From assembly GCA_945952585.1 (NCBI GenBank), contig CAMFII010000012.1:48705-112704 (forward strand): a stretch of 64,000 nt of DNA. The letters are read 5' to 3'. Both the position numbers and the translations under genes were made by a program. The number at the start of each line of letters is the position of its first letter. Positions within the stretch are counted from its first letter, which is position 1. The notes beneath the pieces were generated by a model, which saw only the letters and a list, made by a program, of their open reading frames with translations, was not told the DNA's origin and ran no database searches. This document shows positions 35,869 to 44,020 of this stretch, piece after piece. The stretch is from an uncultured Rhodobacter sp. (lineage in GTDB: Bacteria > Pseudomonadota > Alphaproteobacteria > Rhodobacterales > Rhodobacteraceae).

Positions 35869-36771
35869 TCAGGCGTGGTCCGTTTCCGCGCCCAGAACCC
35901 GTTCCATGTTCTGGTGATGCACGGCAACGTAGCCGTCGAACCAGACCAGCGTTCCCTCCTTGAGCCAGCGGCCGATCACCTTCTCAAGCGGCTCGGCAGC
36001 ACGCTCGGGCTGCTCCCGCAACGCGATGAGCCAGCGGATGTAGTCCTCGGTCGCGTCGAAAAGCGCCGGACCGTATCCGCCTGTCGCGATCCGCTCGGGC
36101 GAGCCGTGGTTGGGCAGGATCGACACGGCGCCAAGCCCGCGAAGACGCCCGATCTCTTCGATGTGGCGCGCGAGGCGATGCGGATCGCCGACATAGGTCA
36201 CGCAATCCTCAAGCGTATCCCCGGCCAGAAGGATGCCGCGATCAGGCAGCCACAGGACCGTCGCGTCGTCGGAATGGATCTCGGCCTCGATCAGCTCGAC
36301 CGTCTCGCCGCCGAGCGCCAGCGTCATCCTGCCCGAGAAGATGCGGTTCGGCAGGATCAGGGGCGCGATCGCGGGCGGGCCGCCAAGCGTTCCCGCCTCG
36401 ATTGCTGCCCTGTCCTCCTCCAGATGCGCAAGTGTCCGGGCATTGGCGATGATCTCGCAATCGGCGAAGGCCTCGGTCCCGGCGATGTGGTCGAGGTGGT
36501 GATGGCTGAGAACCAGCGTGAACCGTCGTACGCCCTGCCCTTCGAGGTGGCCGCGCATTGCCTTTGCATGGTCGACGCTGACATGGGGATCGTAGACGAT
36601 CGCCTCTGCTCCCCGCACCAGCGCGAAGGTGGCGATCCCAAGCGACAGGGCCCCCTCGTCGACCCAGTTCGCGCCCTCCATGAAGCGAAAGCCCGGCACT
36701 CGCCCGTCGTAATAGGCGTAAAGCCCCGGTGCCGGTTCGAGGATGCGCAGGTTTCGGGTGAGTGTCGTCAT
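35869..36771 (-). CDS. Metallo-beta-lactamase-fold hydrolase
   Basis: A 300-residue MBL-fold protein. The metal-binding motif is LSHHHLDHIAG (H-x-H-x-D-H). A third-ligand region LLAGDTLED and the late His in ILPNHGSPERI complete a dinuclear site. The N-terminus has FRFMEGANWVDEGALSLGIATFALV. Members hydrolyse lactones, thioesters, glyoxalase-type thiol esters or phosphodiesters. No signal peptide. It starts at ATG 36771, 18 bases after the DUF1501 stop on the same strand; the open frame further upstream overlaps that gene and is rejected. Confidence 0.85.
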   Translation of the reverse strand: MTTLTRNLRILEPAPGLYAYYDGRVPGFRFMEGANWVDEGALSLGIATFALVRGAEAIVYDPHVSVDHAKAMRGHLEGQGVRRFTLVLSHHHLDHIAGTEAFADCEIIANARTLAHLEEDRAAIEAGTLGGPPAIAPLILPNRIFSGRMTLALGGETVELIEAEIHSDDATVLWLPDRGILLAGDTLEDCVTYVGDPHRLARHIEEIGRLRGLGAVSILPNHGSPERIATGGYGPALFDATEDYIRWLIALREQPERAAEPLEKVIGRWLKEGTLVWFDGYVAVHHQNMERVLGAETDHA

Positions 36772-36788
36772 GCGAACCCCTCTGCAGC

Positions 36789-37946
36789 TTACAGGACCAG
36801 GCCGGGATCGGCGCCAAGGTCGAGCCCGGGAAACACCGCGCCTTCCAGATCGGATGCCGCGAGGCCGAACTGGCTGCGCAGGGCCCAGGCCGCATAGGCG
36901 CGGACGTCCCGCGTCGGCATCAGGTCGCGGTTTTCCAGCAGTGCGCTTTCCCCCAGGCCGGGCCAGTCGCCCAGCACCCGCCCTCCCTTCGCCGCGCCCC
37001 CGGCGAAGATCATCGCGCCCCCGGTTCCGTGATCCGTGCCGGCCGAGCCATTTTCGCGCGCGGTCCGGCCAAACTCGGTGATGGCGACCACCAGCGTCGT
37101 CGACCAGTCGGGGCCAAGGCCCTGCTTCAGCGCCAGGATCGTCTCGGACAGCTCGCCCAGCCGCTTGGTCAGAACCTTGGACTGGTTCAAGTGCGTGTCC
37201 CAGCCGCCGTAGGAAAAAGCGGCGATCCGCGCCTCGCCCCGCAGCCGCTCGGCGACATAGGCGCCAAGATCGACCGGCCGGACAGCCGCCCCGGCCCCGC
37301 CATCGTGCCGCAGGCCCGCCGCCCCCGGATAGGAGGCCGCCAGAAGCGGATCTTCGGCGTAAAGCCGGGCCAAGAGCGCCTCTCCCTGCGGCGACAGCGA
37401 ACTGTCGTCGATGGGCGACCAATGCGCCACCTCGACACCGCCTTCTAGGATCAGCATGGGTTCCTGCCCCACGGACACCGCCAGATCGGGCCGGCCGCCA
37501 AGCGGCACGAGCGCGCGATTGAGCCAACCGTCACCGCCCGGCGTCAGAGCCCCCTGATCCGAGTCGCTGCCGTTCTCGAGCACATCCTGCCCGACGAAAT
37601 GGCTGCGACTGCGATAGGGAGTGGCAACGGCATGAACGAAACCCAGTTCGCCCGCCTGCCACAGCGGCATCAGCCCCGAGACGGCCGGATGAAGTTCAAA
37701 GAACCCGGCAGGATCGAGCGGGATGCCGCCACCCTCCCTCAGAAGCGTCGGACGCAGTGCGGCATAGGCCGGATCGCCGACGGGCCGGACCAGATCCAGC
37801 CCATCCAGCGCCCCCCGCAGTACGATCACCACCAGCCGGTTCTGGCTTGGGGCAGCGGCAAAGGTCACCGGCGTCAGCAGAGGGCTTGCCGCCAGCGAAC
37901 AGCCGACAAGGAACCCGCGCCGGGACAGGAGCATTTCGCGGGCCAT
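36789..37946 (-). CDS. DUF1501 Tat-exported protein
   Basis: A 385-residue protein with a twin-arginine signal peptide (LSRRGFLVGCSLAASPLL), indicating export in folded state. The mature region has RLVVIVLRGALDGLDLVRP, RSRSHFVGQDVLENG, SYGGWDTH and TDHGTGGAMIFAG, the conserved text of DUF1501, which belongs to the alkaline-phosphatase superfamily by distant similarity. The His/Asp motifs (GGWDTH, TDHG) look like metal ligands, so a periplasmic hydrolase is plausible. It lies 3 bases after the DUF1800 gene stop; this pair is conserved across bacteria. Confidence 0.88.
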   Translation of the reverse strand: MAREMLLSRRGFLVGCSLAASPLLTPVTFAAAPSQNRLVVIVLRGALDGLDLVRPVGDPAYAALRPTLLREGGGIPLDPAGFFELHPAVSGLMPLWQAGELGFVHAVATPYRSRSHFVGQDVLENGSDSDQGALTPGGDGWLNRALVPLGGRPDLAVSVGQEPMLILEGGVEVAHWSPIDDSSLSPQGEALLARLYAEDPLLAASYPGAAGLRHDGGAGAAVRPVDLGAYVAERLRGEARIAAFSYGGWDTHLNQSKVLTKRLGELSETILALKQGLGPDWSTTLVVAITEFGRTARENGSAGTDHGTGGAMIFAGGAAKGGRVLGDWPGLGESALLENRDLMPTRDVRAYAAWALRSQFGLAASDLEGAVFPGLDLGADPGLVL

Positions 37947-37949
37947 CCG

Positions 37950-39293
37950 TTACCTCCGCATGAAATCGGGCGAGCCGAGCAGCACGGCAATACCTTCCCA
38001 CCGCTGCTCGGCCTGACCGGCCGCGCGGATCGTATCGGGATTTCCCAGATCCCCCAAGGCCGCCCTGGCAATCGGCACAGGTTCGGCCCGGTCGCGCGTG
38101 GCCCGCGAAACGGCTTGCGCCACCGTCTCGGCCCAGTCGATCCGGGCCGCAAGCATCGGAGCCGAAACCCAGCCTTCGGCAGTATCAGGCCAGCCATCGG
38201 GTCCCCGCGGGCGGAAGGGTGGCTGGCCCATCACCGTCAGCGCCTGATTGATCTTGCCGGGCGTGCGCACCTTGCCCTGCCCTTCGGCCGGCCAGTCGAC
38301 CGCCCGCAGGCTGGCCACGACGAATTCCTGCGGTGAGCGGATCTTGATCAACTCGGTCGCGGTGGCGGCGGGATCGGCCAGCATCGCCGCATAGACCGGC
38401 CGCAGGTCCGACCCTGAGTCAAGATAGGCGGCGGCCATCCGTGCGACGGTGGCCTCGGACGGCTGATCGGCCAGGAAGGACCGCGCCAGCGCCCGGCTGA
38501 CGCTGCGCGCCGTCTCGGGGCGCAGCGCGATATAGGCGAGGAAGCGGTCGATTTCTTCCGGACCCTCGCCATAGGATTGGCCGAGGATGATCTTGCGGCC
38601 CGGCTCGGCCCGGGCGGGATCGAAGGTGCTCCCTTCCGGTCCCAGCCACATCCCGGTCAGAAGCCGGGCCGTCTCGGTCACGTCGGCCTGGCTGTAGCCG
38701 GATCCCATCGTGTGCAACTCGAGAAGCTCGCGGGCGTAGTTCTCGTTCAGCCCGCTTTCCTTCTTCCGCCCGATCCGGGAGTCGGGCCCGACGGACTTTG
38801 CCTGGTCGAGGTAGAGCAGCATCGCCGGATGCCAGGCCGAGGCGCGCAGCATGTCCGAGAACCGCCCGGCCAGATGCGGGCGCGCCACGTCGTCGGGATA
38901 GATCCCCGCGAGATAGGGCAACGCGCCGAGCCGTCGCAGGCCAACTGTCAGGCGGTTCGCCCAGAAATTGACCAGCCTTTCGCGAAACCCCGCCTCGGCC
39001 ACGACCGGGGCCAGGATCCAGGCGGACAGGTCGGCGCGGCCGGCCTGCTTCAGCCGGGGCAGCACGGTCAGCGCGGGAATGCGACCGGCCTTGAAATCCT
39101 TGGACTGCTGCTGGGCCTCGGCCACCATCGCGATGCGCTGGTCCAGTGTCGGGCGATCCGCCACCACCTCCACCGGATCGGCGGCCTCAAGCTGGGCCAG
39201 CACACGCTCCGGCTCCACACCGCCCGGCGCCGGAGGACTCCCTCCCCGCGGACCGTAGCCGAACCGGATCTGTTCCAGCAGACTGGCTTCCAC
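37950..39293 (-). CDS. DUF1800 protein
   Basis: A 447-residue protein of the DUF1800 family, paired with the DUF1501 gene just downstream. Typical segments are LVNFWANRLTVGL, RASAWHPAMLLYLDQ, GLNENYARELLELHTMG, ADVTETARLLTGM and SPQEFVVASLRAV. The NENYARELLELHT core is highly conserved but has no known chemistry. No clear signal peptide, so export may depend on the Tat-exported partner. The start is GTG 39293 (AAGG eight bases upstream), because the nearby ATG is followed at once by a stop. Confidence 0.87.
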   Translation of the reverse strand: MEASLLEQIRFGYGPRGGSPPAPGGVEPERVLAQLEAADPVEVVADRPTLDQRIAMVAEAQQQSKDFKAGRIPALTVLPRLKQAGRADLSAWILAPVVAEAGFRERLVNFWANRLTVGLRRLGALPYLAGIYPDDVARPHLAGRFSDMLRASAWHPAMLLYLDQAKSVGPDSRIGRKKESGLNENYARELLELHTMGSGYSQADVTETARLLTGMWLGPEGSTFDPARAEPGRKIILGQSYGEGPEEIDRFLAYIALRPETARSVSRALARSFLADQPSEATVARMAAAYLDSGSDLRPVYAAMLADPAATATELIKIRSPQEFVVASLRAVDWPAEGQGKVRTPGKINQALTVMGQPPFRPRGPDGWPDTAEGWVSAPMLAARIDWAETVAQAVSRATRDRAEPVPIARAALGDLGNPDTIRAAGQAEQRWEGIAVLLGSPDFMRR

Positions 39294-39389
39294 TCACATC
39301 GCCTTTCGCGTCGTTCTCGGCAGATGGTTTGCGTCCGGGACGAGTTCAAGTCGCGGCGCGGTCAATTCCCTTGCGGGCTCCGGTGCCGA

Positions 39390-40085
39390 TCAGACGTAAT
39401 GCCCCTGGATCGGGACGGAATAGCTCTTGGCCTCCAGCGGCTTGCGGGCGGCATAGACGATCATGTGCGGCCCGCTGAAACTCCGCTCTCCCCCCCTGGG
39501 CCTGCCGGTCGGATCGTCGATCGGGATGATCTCGGTAGGGCGGTGGCGCGCGACGACGGAGACCTCGAGCATCTCGCAGCCTCGGGCATGGTGCCAGTAG
39601 CGCCAGGGAACGTCCGGGCCGGTCTGGAAGAAACCATGCCCGAACCAGCCGTCGCAGGATACGATGGACAGCATCAGGCCGCCCGGCCGCAGCATGTGAA
39701 AGCAGGTCTCGATCGCCTGGCCGATATGGAAGATATGCTCGGTCGTGCCACCGTCGATGACGATGTCAAAACGCTCGCGCAGATGATCGGGGACCGGCTC
39801 GTTCAGATCGTGGATGTGCTGGGCGCCTTCCTTGTCGGTAAAGTCCAGCGCCTCGATCGGCGGATAACCGAGCGCTGCGAAGAGCGCTTCGGTAAAGCCG
39901 TCTTCCTGGGTGATCTGCTCTTCCGTCAGGTCGTAGCCGTACTTGCGCAACCCGCGCAGGAAGCGCTGAAGCCGGGCCCCCTGCAGGTGCAGCTTCTGCC
40001 GGCCGAGGATGACGCCATTGCGGGCATCGCCGAGGTTCTTCGCCTGCCGCGCGAGGAACCAGCCGGGAACCAGACTGATGCCCAT
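39390..40085 (-). CDS. Class I SAM-dependent methyltransferase of the glycan cluster
   Basis: A 231-residue protein. Residues ~100-170 resemble a methyltransferase core: FDIVIDGGTTEHIFHIGQAIETCFHMLRPGGLML is the region after the SAM site (D-x-x-I-D-G-G-T-x-E-H, then the R-P-G-G loop), split here for reading. The classic first Gly-rich motif is weak (ALGYPPIEALDFTDKEGA), so this may be a divergent sugar- or lipid-modifying methyltransferase. It is the last gene of a 4-gene minus-strand run with coupled starts: ATG 40085 shares a base with the upstream stop (TAATG). Confidence 0.65.
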   Translation of the reverse strand: MGISLVPGWFLARQAKNLGDARNGVILGRQKLHLQGARLQRFLRGLRKYGYDLTEEQITQEDGFTEALFAALGYPPIEALDFTDKEGAQHIHDLNEPVPDHLRERFDIVIDGGTTEHIFHIGQAIETCFHMLRPGGLMLSIVSCDGWFGHGFFQTGPDVPWRYWHHARGCEMLEVSVVARHRPTEIIPIDDPTGRPRGGERSFSGPHMIVYAARKPLEAKSYSVPIQGHYV

Positions 40086-41026
40086 TATTCCAGCGCCTCC
40101 CGGTCCTGCCCGGCCATGTCTTCCTCGTCGCCGGCATCTGTGCCATCCGGGACAAGGCGGCGGACGAACTTTTCGCCGGTCTCGGCCAGAAGGAACCGGC
40201 GACCCTTCTTCATCAGGCCGACCTCGCGCAGGATCTCGCTGTCGCGGTAATGGACGGTGAAGATCTTTCGATCTTCCGGAAAGGGCTGGCCGCGCAGGCG
40301 CCCGCCGAGGATGAAGTGCTGCTCTTCCGGCAGCATGTTCCAGTGCAGGCCGGACCGCCGGATCGCGACCGGCAGTGACATCTGGTCGAGATAGGGACGG
40401 CGCTTGGGAAGGGACTCGATCCGGTCGATGCGACGGGCGGTCTCGTACCAGACATCGGGGAAACGCCCGCCCGGTCCCGCCTCTTCGGGAAAGACCACCA
40501 GGCCGGCACTGAAATAGGGCACGACCTCCTTGCCCGACCGGCGCATCAGCCGGATGCGCTCCTCCGGCACAGGCATGTCGAAGGCGCCATAGATGGGGTC
40601 CCAGATCGACTGTTCCGCCCAGACCATCGAAGCCGCGACCGAGCACGAGACGTGGCCATCCCGGCACAGGTTCGCCGGACTGTTCTTGCGCAGAAACAGC
40701 ACGTCGCTGTCGACGAAAGCCGAAAAGCGGCTGTCGCGCGGCTGCATGGCTGCGATGATCTTGTTGCCATGGGGATAAGGGCTGTCCCACATCCCCTCGG
40801 TCCGCATCGGTCGGATCTCGCCGCCCATGATCTCATGCGCGCGCAGGACCGCCGGGTGCAGTTCGCCCATCCGGTGCTCGGGGCAATAGCCGATGGCCTT
40901 GACGCTCGCCGGGAACTGCTGCCGGATCGAGGCGAGCAGCATGCAACCCATAAACTGATATTCGGGCGGCTCGACGATATAGGCGAAGGTCAGTTCGGGC
41001 CGGTCGCTCATGTCCGTCCCTGTCAT
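40085..41026 (-). CDS. Glycosyltransferase-like protein (DSD motif)
   Basis: A 313-residue protein without signal or membrane segments. The core has AFVDSDVLFLRKN, a D-x-D type metal/nucleotide-sugar site, in a Rossmann-like GT-A context with YIVEPPEYQFMGCMLLASIRQQFP as first strand/helix and NMLPEEQHFILGG later. This fits a GT-A glycosyltransferase of the GT8 or similar class. ATG 41026 overlaps the upstream stop (ATGA); ATG 41011 (MSDRPELTF) is an alternative start. The acceptor and sugar are unknown. Confidence 0.65.
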   Translation of the reverse strand: MTGTDMSDRPELTFAYIVEPPEYQFMGCMLLASIRQQFPASVKAIGYCPEHRMGELHPAVLRAHEIMGGEIRPMRTEGMWDSPYPHGNKIIAAMQPRDSRFSAFVDSDVLFLRKNSPANLCRDGHVSCSVAASMVWAEQSIWDPIYGAFDMPVPEERIRLMRRSGKEVVPYFSAGLVVFPEEAGPGGRFPDVWYETARRIDRIESLPKRRPYLDQMSLPVAIRRSGLHWNMLPEEQHFILGGRLRGQPFPEDRKIFTVHYRDSEILREVGLMKKGRRFLLAETGEKFVRRLVPDGTDAGDEEDMAGQDREALE

Positions 41027-41832
41027 TCCTCGAGCGCGGCCGCGGGATCGACACCGATCTCCTGGCACATCCTGTAGGCATAGGAGCCGGGCAGCGGCAC
41101 ATGCTTGCGCCACCAGGGCCTTGTGCCGTTCGTATAGAGATGGACCGACAGAGTGTTGTCGGTGAAATGCCCCTCGACCCGGCCATAGGGGTCATAGAAG
41201 ACGTCGTTCAACTGGAACGGCACCGGGTACAGGTAGTCGGGCGTCAGCGCCTTGTCGTAGTCGCCGGTCTGCTGGGCGAAATAGGTGAAGGCCTGCGGGC
41301 CAAAGGCGGTGCGCTCGGCCATGTAGATGCGCACCGGATGGGGCAAGGACGGGTCCTGCCGGTCGAGCTTCTTGCGCTGCTGCTTGTTGAACCACGGTGG
41401 CGCGTCGGGAAGATTGTCGTAGTATTCGAGAAGCCGGGCGATCAGCTCCCCCTCGGGCGGGATGTAGACCACACCGCAGTTCAATGCGCCGCGGAAGCCG
41501 TGGCCGGCATAGATGTTCTCCATCCCGTCCGGAAAGGGCCTGAAGCAGAAGGCGTCGCAGTCGATCCAGATGGCGTCGGTCTTCTGGATCATCTTGTAGC
41601 GGAAGACGTTCGACAGGAAGCTGGCGCTGGTCTGGGCGATGATCTCGCGGTCGAGCTGCATGATCTCGGAGGCCGGGCGCACCTCGACCCCTTCGGGCAG
41701 GTTCTCGACCGTGTCGGTGCAGTAAAGCGTCGTCGGATGGCCCTGGCGCACATGGCTGAGCAGGCAAAGCTGGTTGAGGTAATGCAGCCGCGTGCCGATC
41801 CAGAGGGAGGCGACGGGTCGTCTGGTGGCCAT
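41023..41832 (-). CDS. Glycosyltransferase with DxD motif (OCH1/Gb3-like)
   Basis: A 269-residue GT-A type transferase. It begins with SLWIGTRLHYLNQLCLLSHVRQGH, the start of sugar-binding DXD transferases, and has AIWIDCDAFCFRPFPDG (D-x-D) for metal and nucleotide sugar. C-terminal VHLYTNGTRPWW fits the family. It is the first gene of the minus-strand run 41832-39390. Upstream lies an ~340-base divergent gap to the GT-methyltransferase fusion gene, containing the paired palindromes. The start ATG 41832 is chosen over an extended frame to 41955, which is Pro/Arg-rich. Confidence 0.78.
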   Translation of the reverse strand: MATRRPVASLWIGTRLHYLNQLCLLSHVRQGHPTTLYCTDTVENLPEGVEVRPASEIMQLDREIIAQTSASFLSNVFRYKMIQKTDAIWIDCDAFCFRPFPDGMENIYAGHGFRGALNCGVVYIPPEGELIARLLEYYDNLPDAPPWFNKQQRKKLDRQDPSLPHPVRIYMAERTAFGPQAFTYFAQQTGDYDKALTPDYLYPVPFQLNDVFYDPYGRVEGHFTDNTLSVHLYTNGTRPWWRKHVPLPGSYAYRMCQEIGVDPAAALEE

Positions 41833-41968
41833 GATCTGCTCCAAGCCCGGATGGCGGCCTCTTCCGGGCCGCTCTTTGGGCCGGATCGTGCACGGCAAAC
41901 GTGGCCCTGTCCAGCCCGCCGAAACGGCCCGAAAGGGGCTGAGTCCGGGGTGCAACGCCCCTCACCCC

Positions 41969-42018
41969 GAATTTTCTACGAAAATTCCCCGGCGCGCCTG
42001 ATTTTTCGCAGAAAAATC
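41969..42018. repeat. Paired palindrome element, copy 2
   Basis: GAATTTTC-TAC-GAAAATTC (41969-41987) and GATTTTTC-GCA-GAAAAATC (42000-42018) are perfect 8-3-8 palindromes separated by 12 bases, in the divergent gap between two glycosyltransferase genes. The layout (first with TGC/TAC centre, second with GCA centre) repeats the element at 29631. Confidence 0.75.
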
Positions 42019-42172
42019 GTGAAACGAAGGGTCCGGACACGGGCACGGACCGGCCCCCTGCTTGACAGGGGGAACCGGCGCGGACAAGCCTCGACCCCGA
42101 GCAGAAACGATCCGGCCGAAGGCGCCGGGCAACCGGAGGATGGGGCAATGCCCGCCGCAGCGCAGGTCCCGC

Positions 42173-44020
42173 ATGGATGATCTCGCCCCGAGCGCCGTGG
42201 CGCGCCTGATCGAGATCGGTCCGGACGGTCTGCCCCTGCCCCGCAGCGGCCCGCATGGCGTCGTCACCGCCGTGTCGATGATGAAGGACGAAGGGCCGTT
42301 CGTCCTCGAATGGGTGGCCCATCACCTTGTTGCGGGCTTTACCCGGCTGGTCGTCTACACCAACGACTGCTCGGACGGCACCGACCGGATGCTGATGCGG
42401 CTCGAGGAACTGGGCCTTGCCCATCACCGTGCCAACATCATCCCCGAAGGTCAGCGGCCCCAGCCCTCGGCGCTGAACTACGCCCAGGAAGAGCCGCTGG
42501 TCGGCAACAGCGACTGGGTCATGGTCTTCGATGCCGACGAGTTCCTGCAGGTCCGCTACGGCGACGGCACGCTCGACAGCCTGATCGCGGCGATCGAGGC
42601 GAAAGGCGCCAACGGCATCATCGTCACCTGGCGCATCTTCGGCTCGGGCGGTGTCCATGACTGGTCGCGGGCGCCGGTGACCGAGCAGTACCTCTATGCC
42701 GCGCCGCCGATGTGGAACAAGGGCTGGGGGGTCAAGACGCTGTTCCGCTTTGATCCGGATCACTGGAAGCTCGGGATCCACCGGCCCAAGATCAAGTCGA
42801 AATGGCTGAAGACCGATTTCCCCGACCAGGTGCACTGGCTGAACGGATCCGGCCAGCCGATGGAGGACTATTTCAAGTTCCGCGGCTGGCGGTCGATCGT
42901 GCGGACCGTCGGCTACGACTGGGTCCAGATGAACCATTATGCCGTCAAGTCGATCGACAGCTACGCGATCCGCAAGTTCCGCGGCAACGTCAACTTCAAG
43001 AAGGACAAGTACAACGCCGACTACTGGGCGCTGCAGGACCGCAACGAGGTGCGCGACGACACCATGTTGCGCTATTCGGCCGAGCGGAAGCGCGTCTTCG
43101 ATGCGCTCCTGACCGACTCCGAGCTGAACCGACTACACTTCGCCGCGCTGGAGCGGGCCGAGGCGCGGCTCGCCGAGTTCAAGGGAACCGAGGCCTACGA
43201 AGAGCTCGTGACCCGGCTGAAGGAGGCCAGCCGCATCCCGATCTCGGATGTCGAGGCGAAGCCGCCGCAGGCCCGCGACCCGGAAAAGATCGCCGCCCTC
43301 ATGTCCGAGGTGGAAAAGACCCGCGCCGCGGCGCGCAAGGCCGAAAAGGCCGCGACCCCGCCCGAGAAACGGCCGGGCGTGACCGGGCTTTATGTCCGGC
43401 ATCCTCCGGAGATGACCGAGGATGCGCCGATGACCTGGACATCGAACCAGGGAATCGAGTTACCCGGCGACCCGCGCCTGTTCACGCCTGCGGGCCTCGT
43501 GCCGCTCGGTGCCGGCAAGTTCGAACGATATCTCTGCCGAAGTCTGGTCAAGACGCTGCCGCGCGGATCCCGCCTGCTTGAGATCGGCTGCGGTCCGGGG
43601 TTCGTGGCCGCTGCCCTTGCCCGGCACCGGCCGGATCTTCAGCAGACGCTTGTGGAGCGCGACGCGAATTTCCGGGCGGCGCTGGCGCGCATCTGGGCCA
43701 GGAACAACATCGCCGAAACCAGCAGCCTGCGACTTCTGCACGGGTGGGACGACCTGCCGACGCTCCTGCGTGACATCAGGCCCCGCTCGGTCATCCTGGG
43801 CGATCCAGACATCACCGGGCCAGAGCTTGCCGAGGCGATCCGCGCCAGCGGACATTCGCCCGACCTCGTGCTTCTGACCAACCGCAACCTCGCGGTCCAC
43901 CGGCTGGACTTCGACGCCTGCCCGCCCGCCTTTGCCGGCCTCGGCCTGACCGAGCACAATCCGCTCGACATTGGTTTGACGATTGCCTTCCAGCGCCCGG
44001 GAACCGGACGGCGCGCCTAG
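42173..44020 (+). CDS. Glycosyltransferase family 2-like / methyltransferase fusion
   Basis: A 615-residue bifunctional-looking protein. Residues ~25-300 are a Glyco_tranf_2_4 domain: SMMKDEGPFVLEWVAHHLVAGF, YTNDCSDGTDRML and MVFDADEFLQV (D-x-D). A charged linker (~370-430, PEKRPGVTG) follows. Residues ~475-610 are a SAM-binding domain with LLEIGCGPGFVAAALA, VERDANF and a Rossmann-like order (VILGDPDITG). The N-terminal part is paralogous to the gene at 46880. ATG 42173 is chosen; ATG 42140 is an in-frame alternative. The protein ends at CTAG shared with the convergent GT61 gene. Confidence 0.82.
   Translation: MDDLAPSAVARLIEIGPDGLPLPRSGPHGVVTAVSMMKDEGPFVLEWVAHHLVAGFTRLVVYTNDCSDGTDRMLMRLEELGLAHHRANIIPEGQRPQPSALNYAQEEPLVGNSDWVMVFDADEFLQVRYGDGTLDSLIAAIEAKGANGIIVTWRIFGSGGVHDWSRAPVTEQYLYAAPPMWNKGWGVKTLFRFDPDHWKLGIHRPKIKSKWLKTDFPDQVHWLNGSGQPMEDYFKFRGWRSIVRTVGYDWVQMNHYAVKSIDSYAIRKFRGNVNFKKDKYNADYWALQDRNEVRDDTMLRYSAERKRVFDALLTDSELNRLHFAALERAEARLAEFKGTEAYEELVTRLKEASRIPISDVEAKPPQARDPEKIAALMSEVEKTRAAARKAEKAATPPEKRPGVTGLYVRHPPEMTEDAPMTWTSNQGIELPGDPRLFTPAGLVPLGAGKFERYLCRSLVKTLPRGSRLLEIGCGPGFVAAALARHRPDLQQTLVERDANFRAALARIWARNNIAETSSLRLLHGWDDLPTLLRDIRPRSVILGDPDITGPELAEAIRASGHSPDLVLLTNRNLAVHRLDFDACPPAFAGLGLTEHNPLDIGLTIAFQRPGTGRRA

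Noticed and set aside
35869..37527. A minus-strand frame running through the MBL gene into the DUF1501 region, which would look like a fusion
   Set aside because: The MBL domain starts normally at 36771 with a ribosome site; the upstream part overlaps the DUF1501 gene in another frame and is low-complexity.
44017..44020. Apparent frameshift or fusion where the GT fusion gene and GT61 gene meet
   Set aside because: The genes are convergent and simply share the palindromic CTAG as both stop codons.
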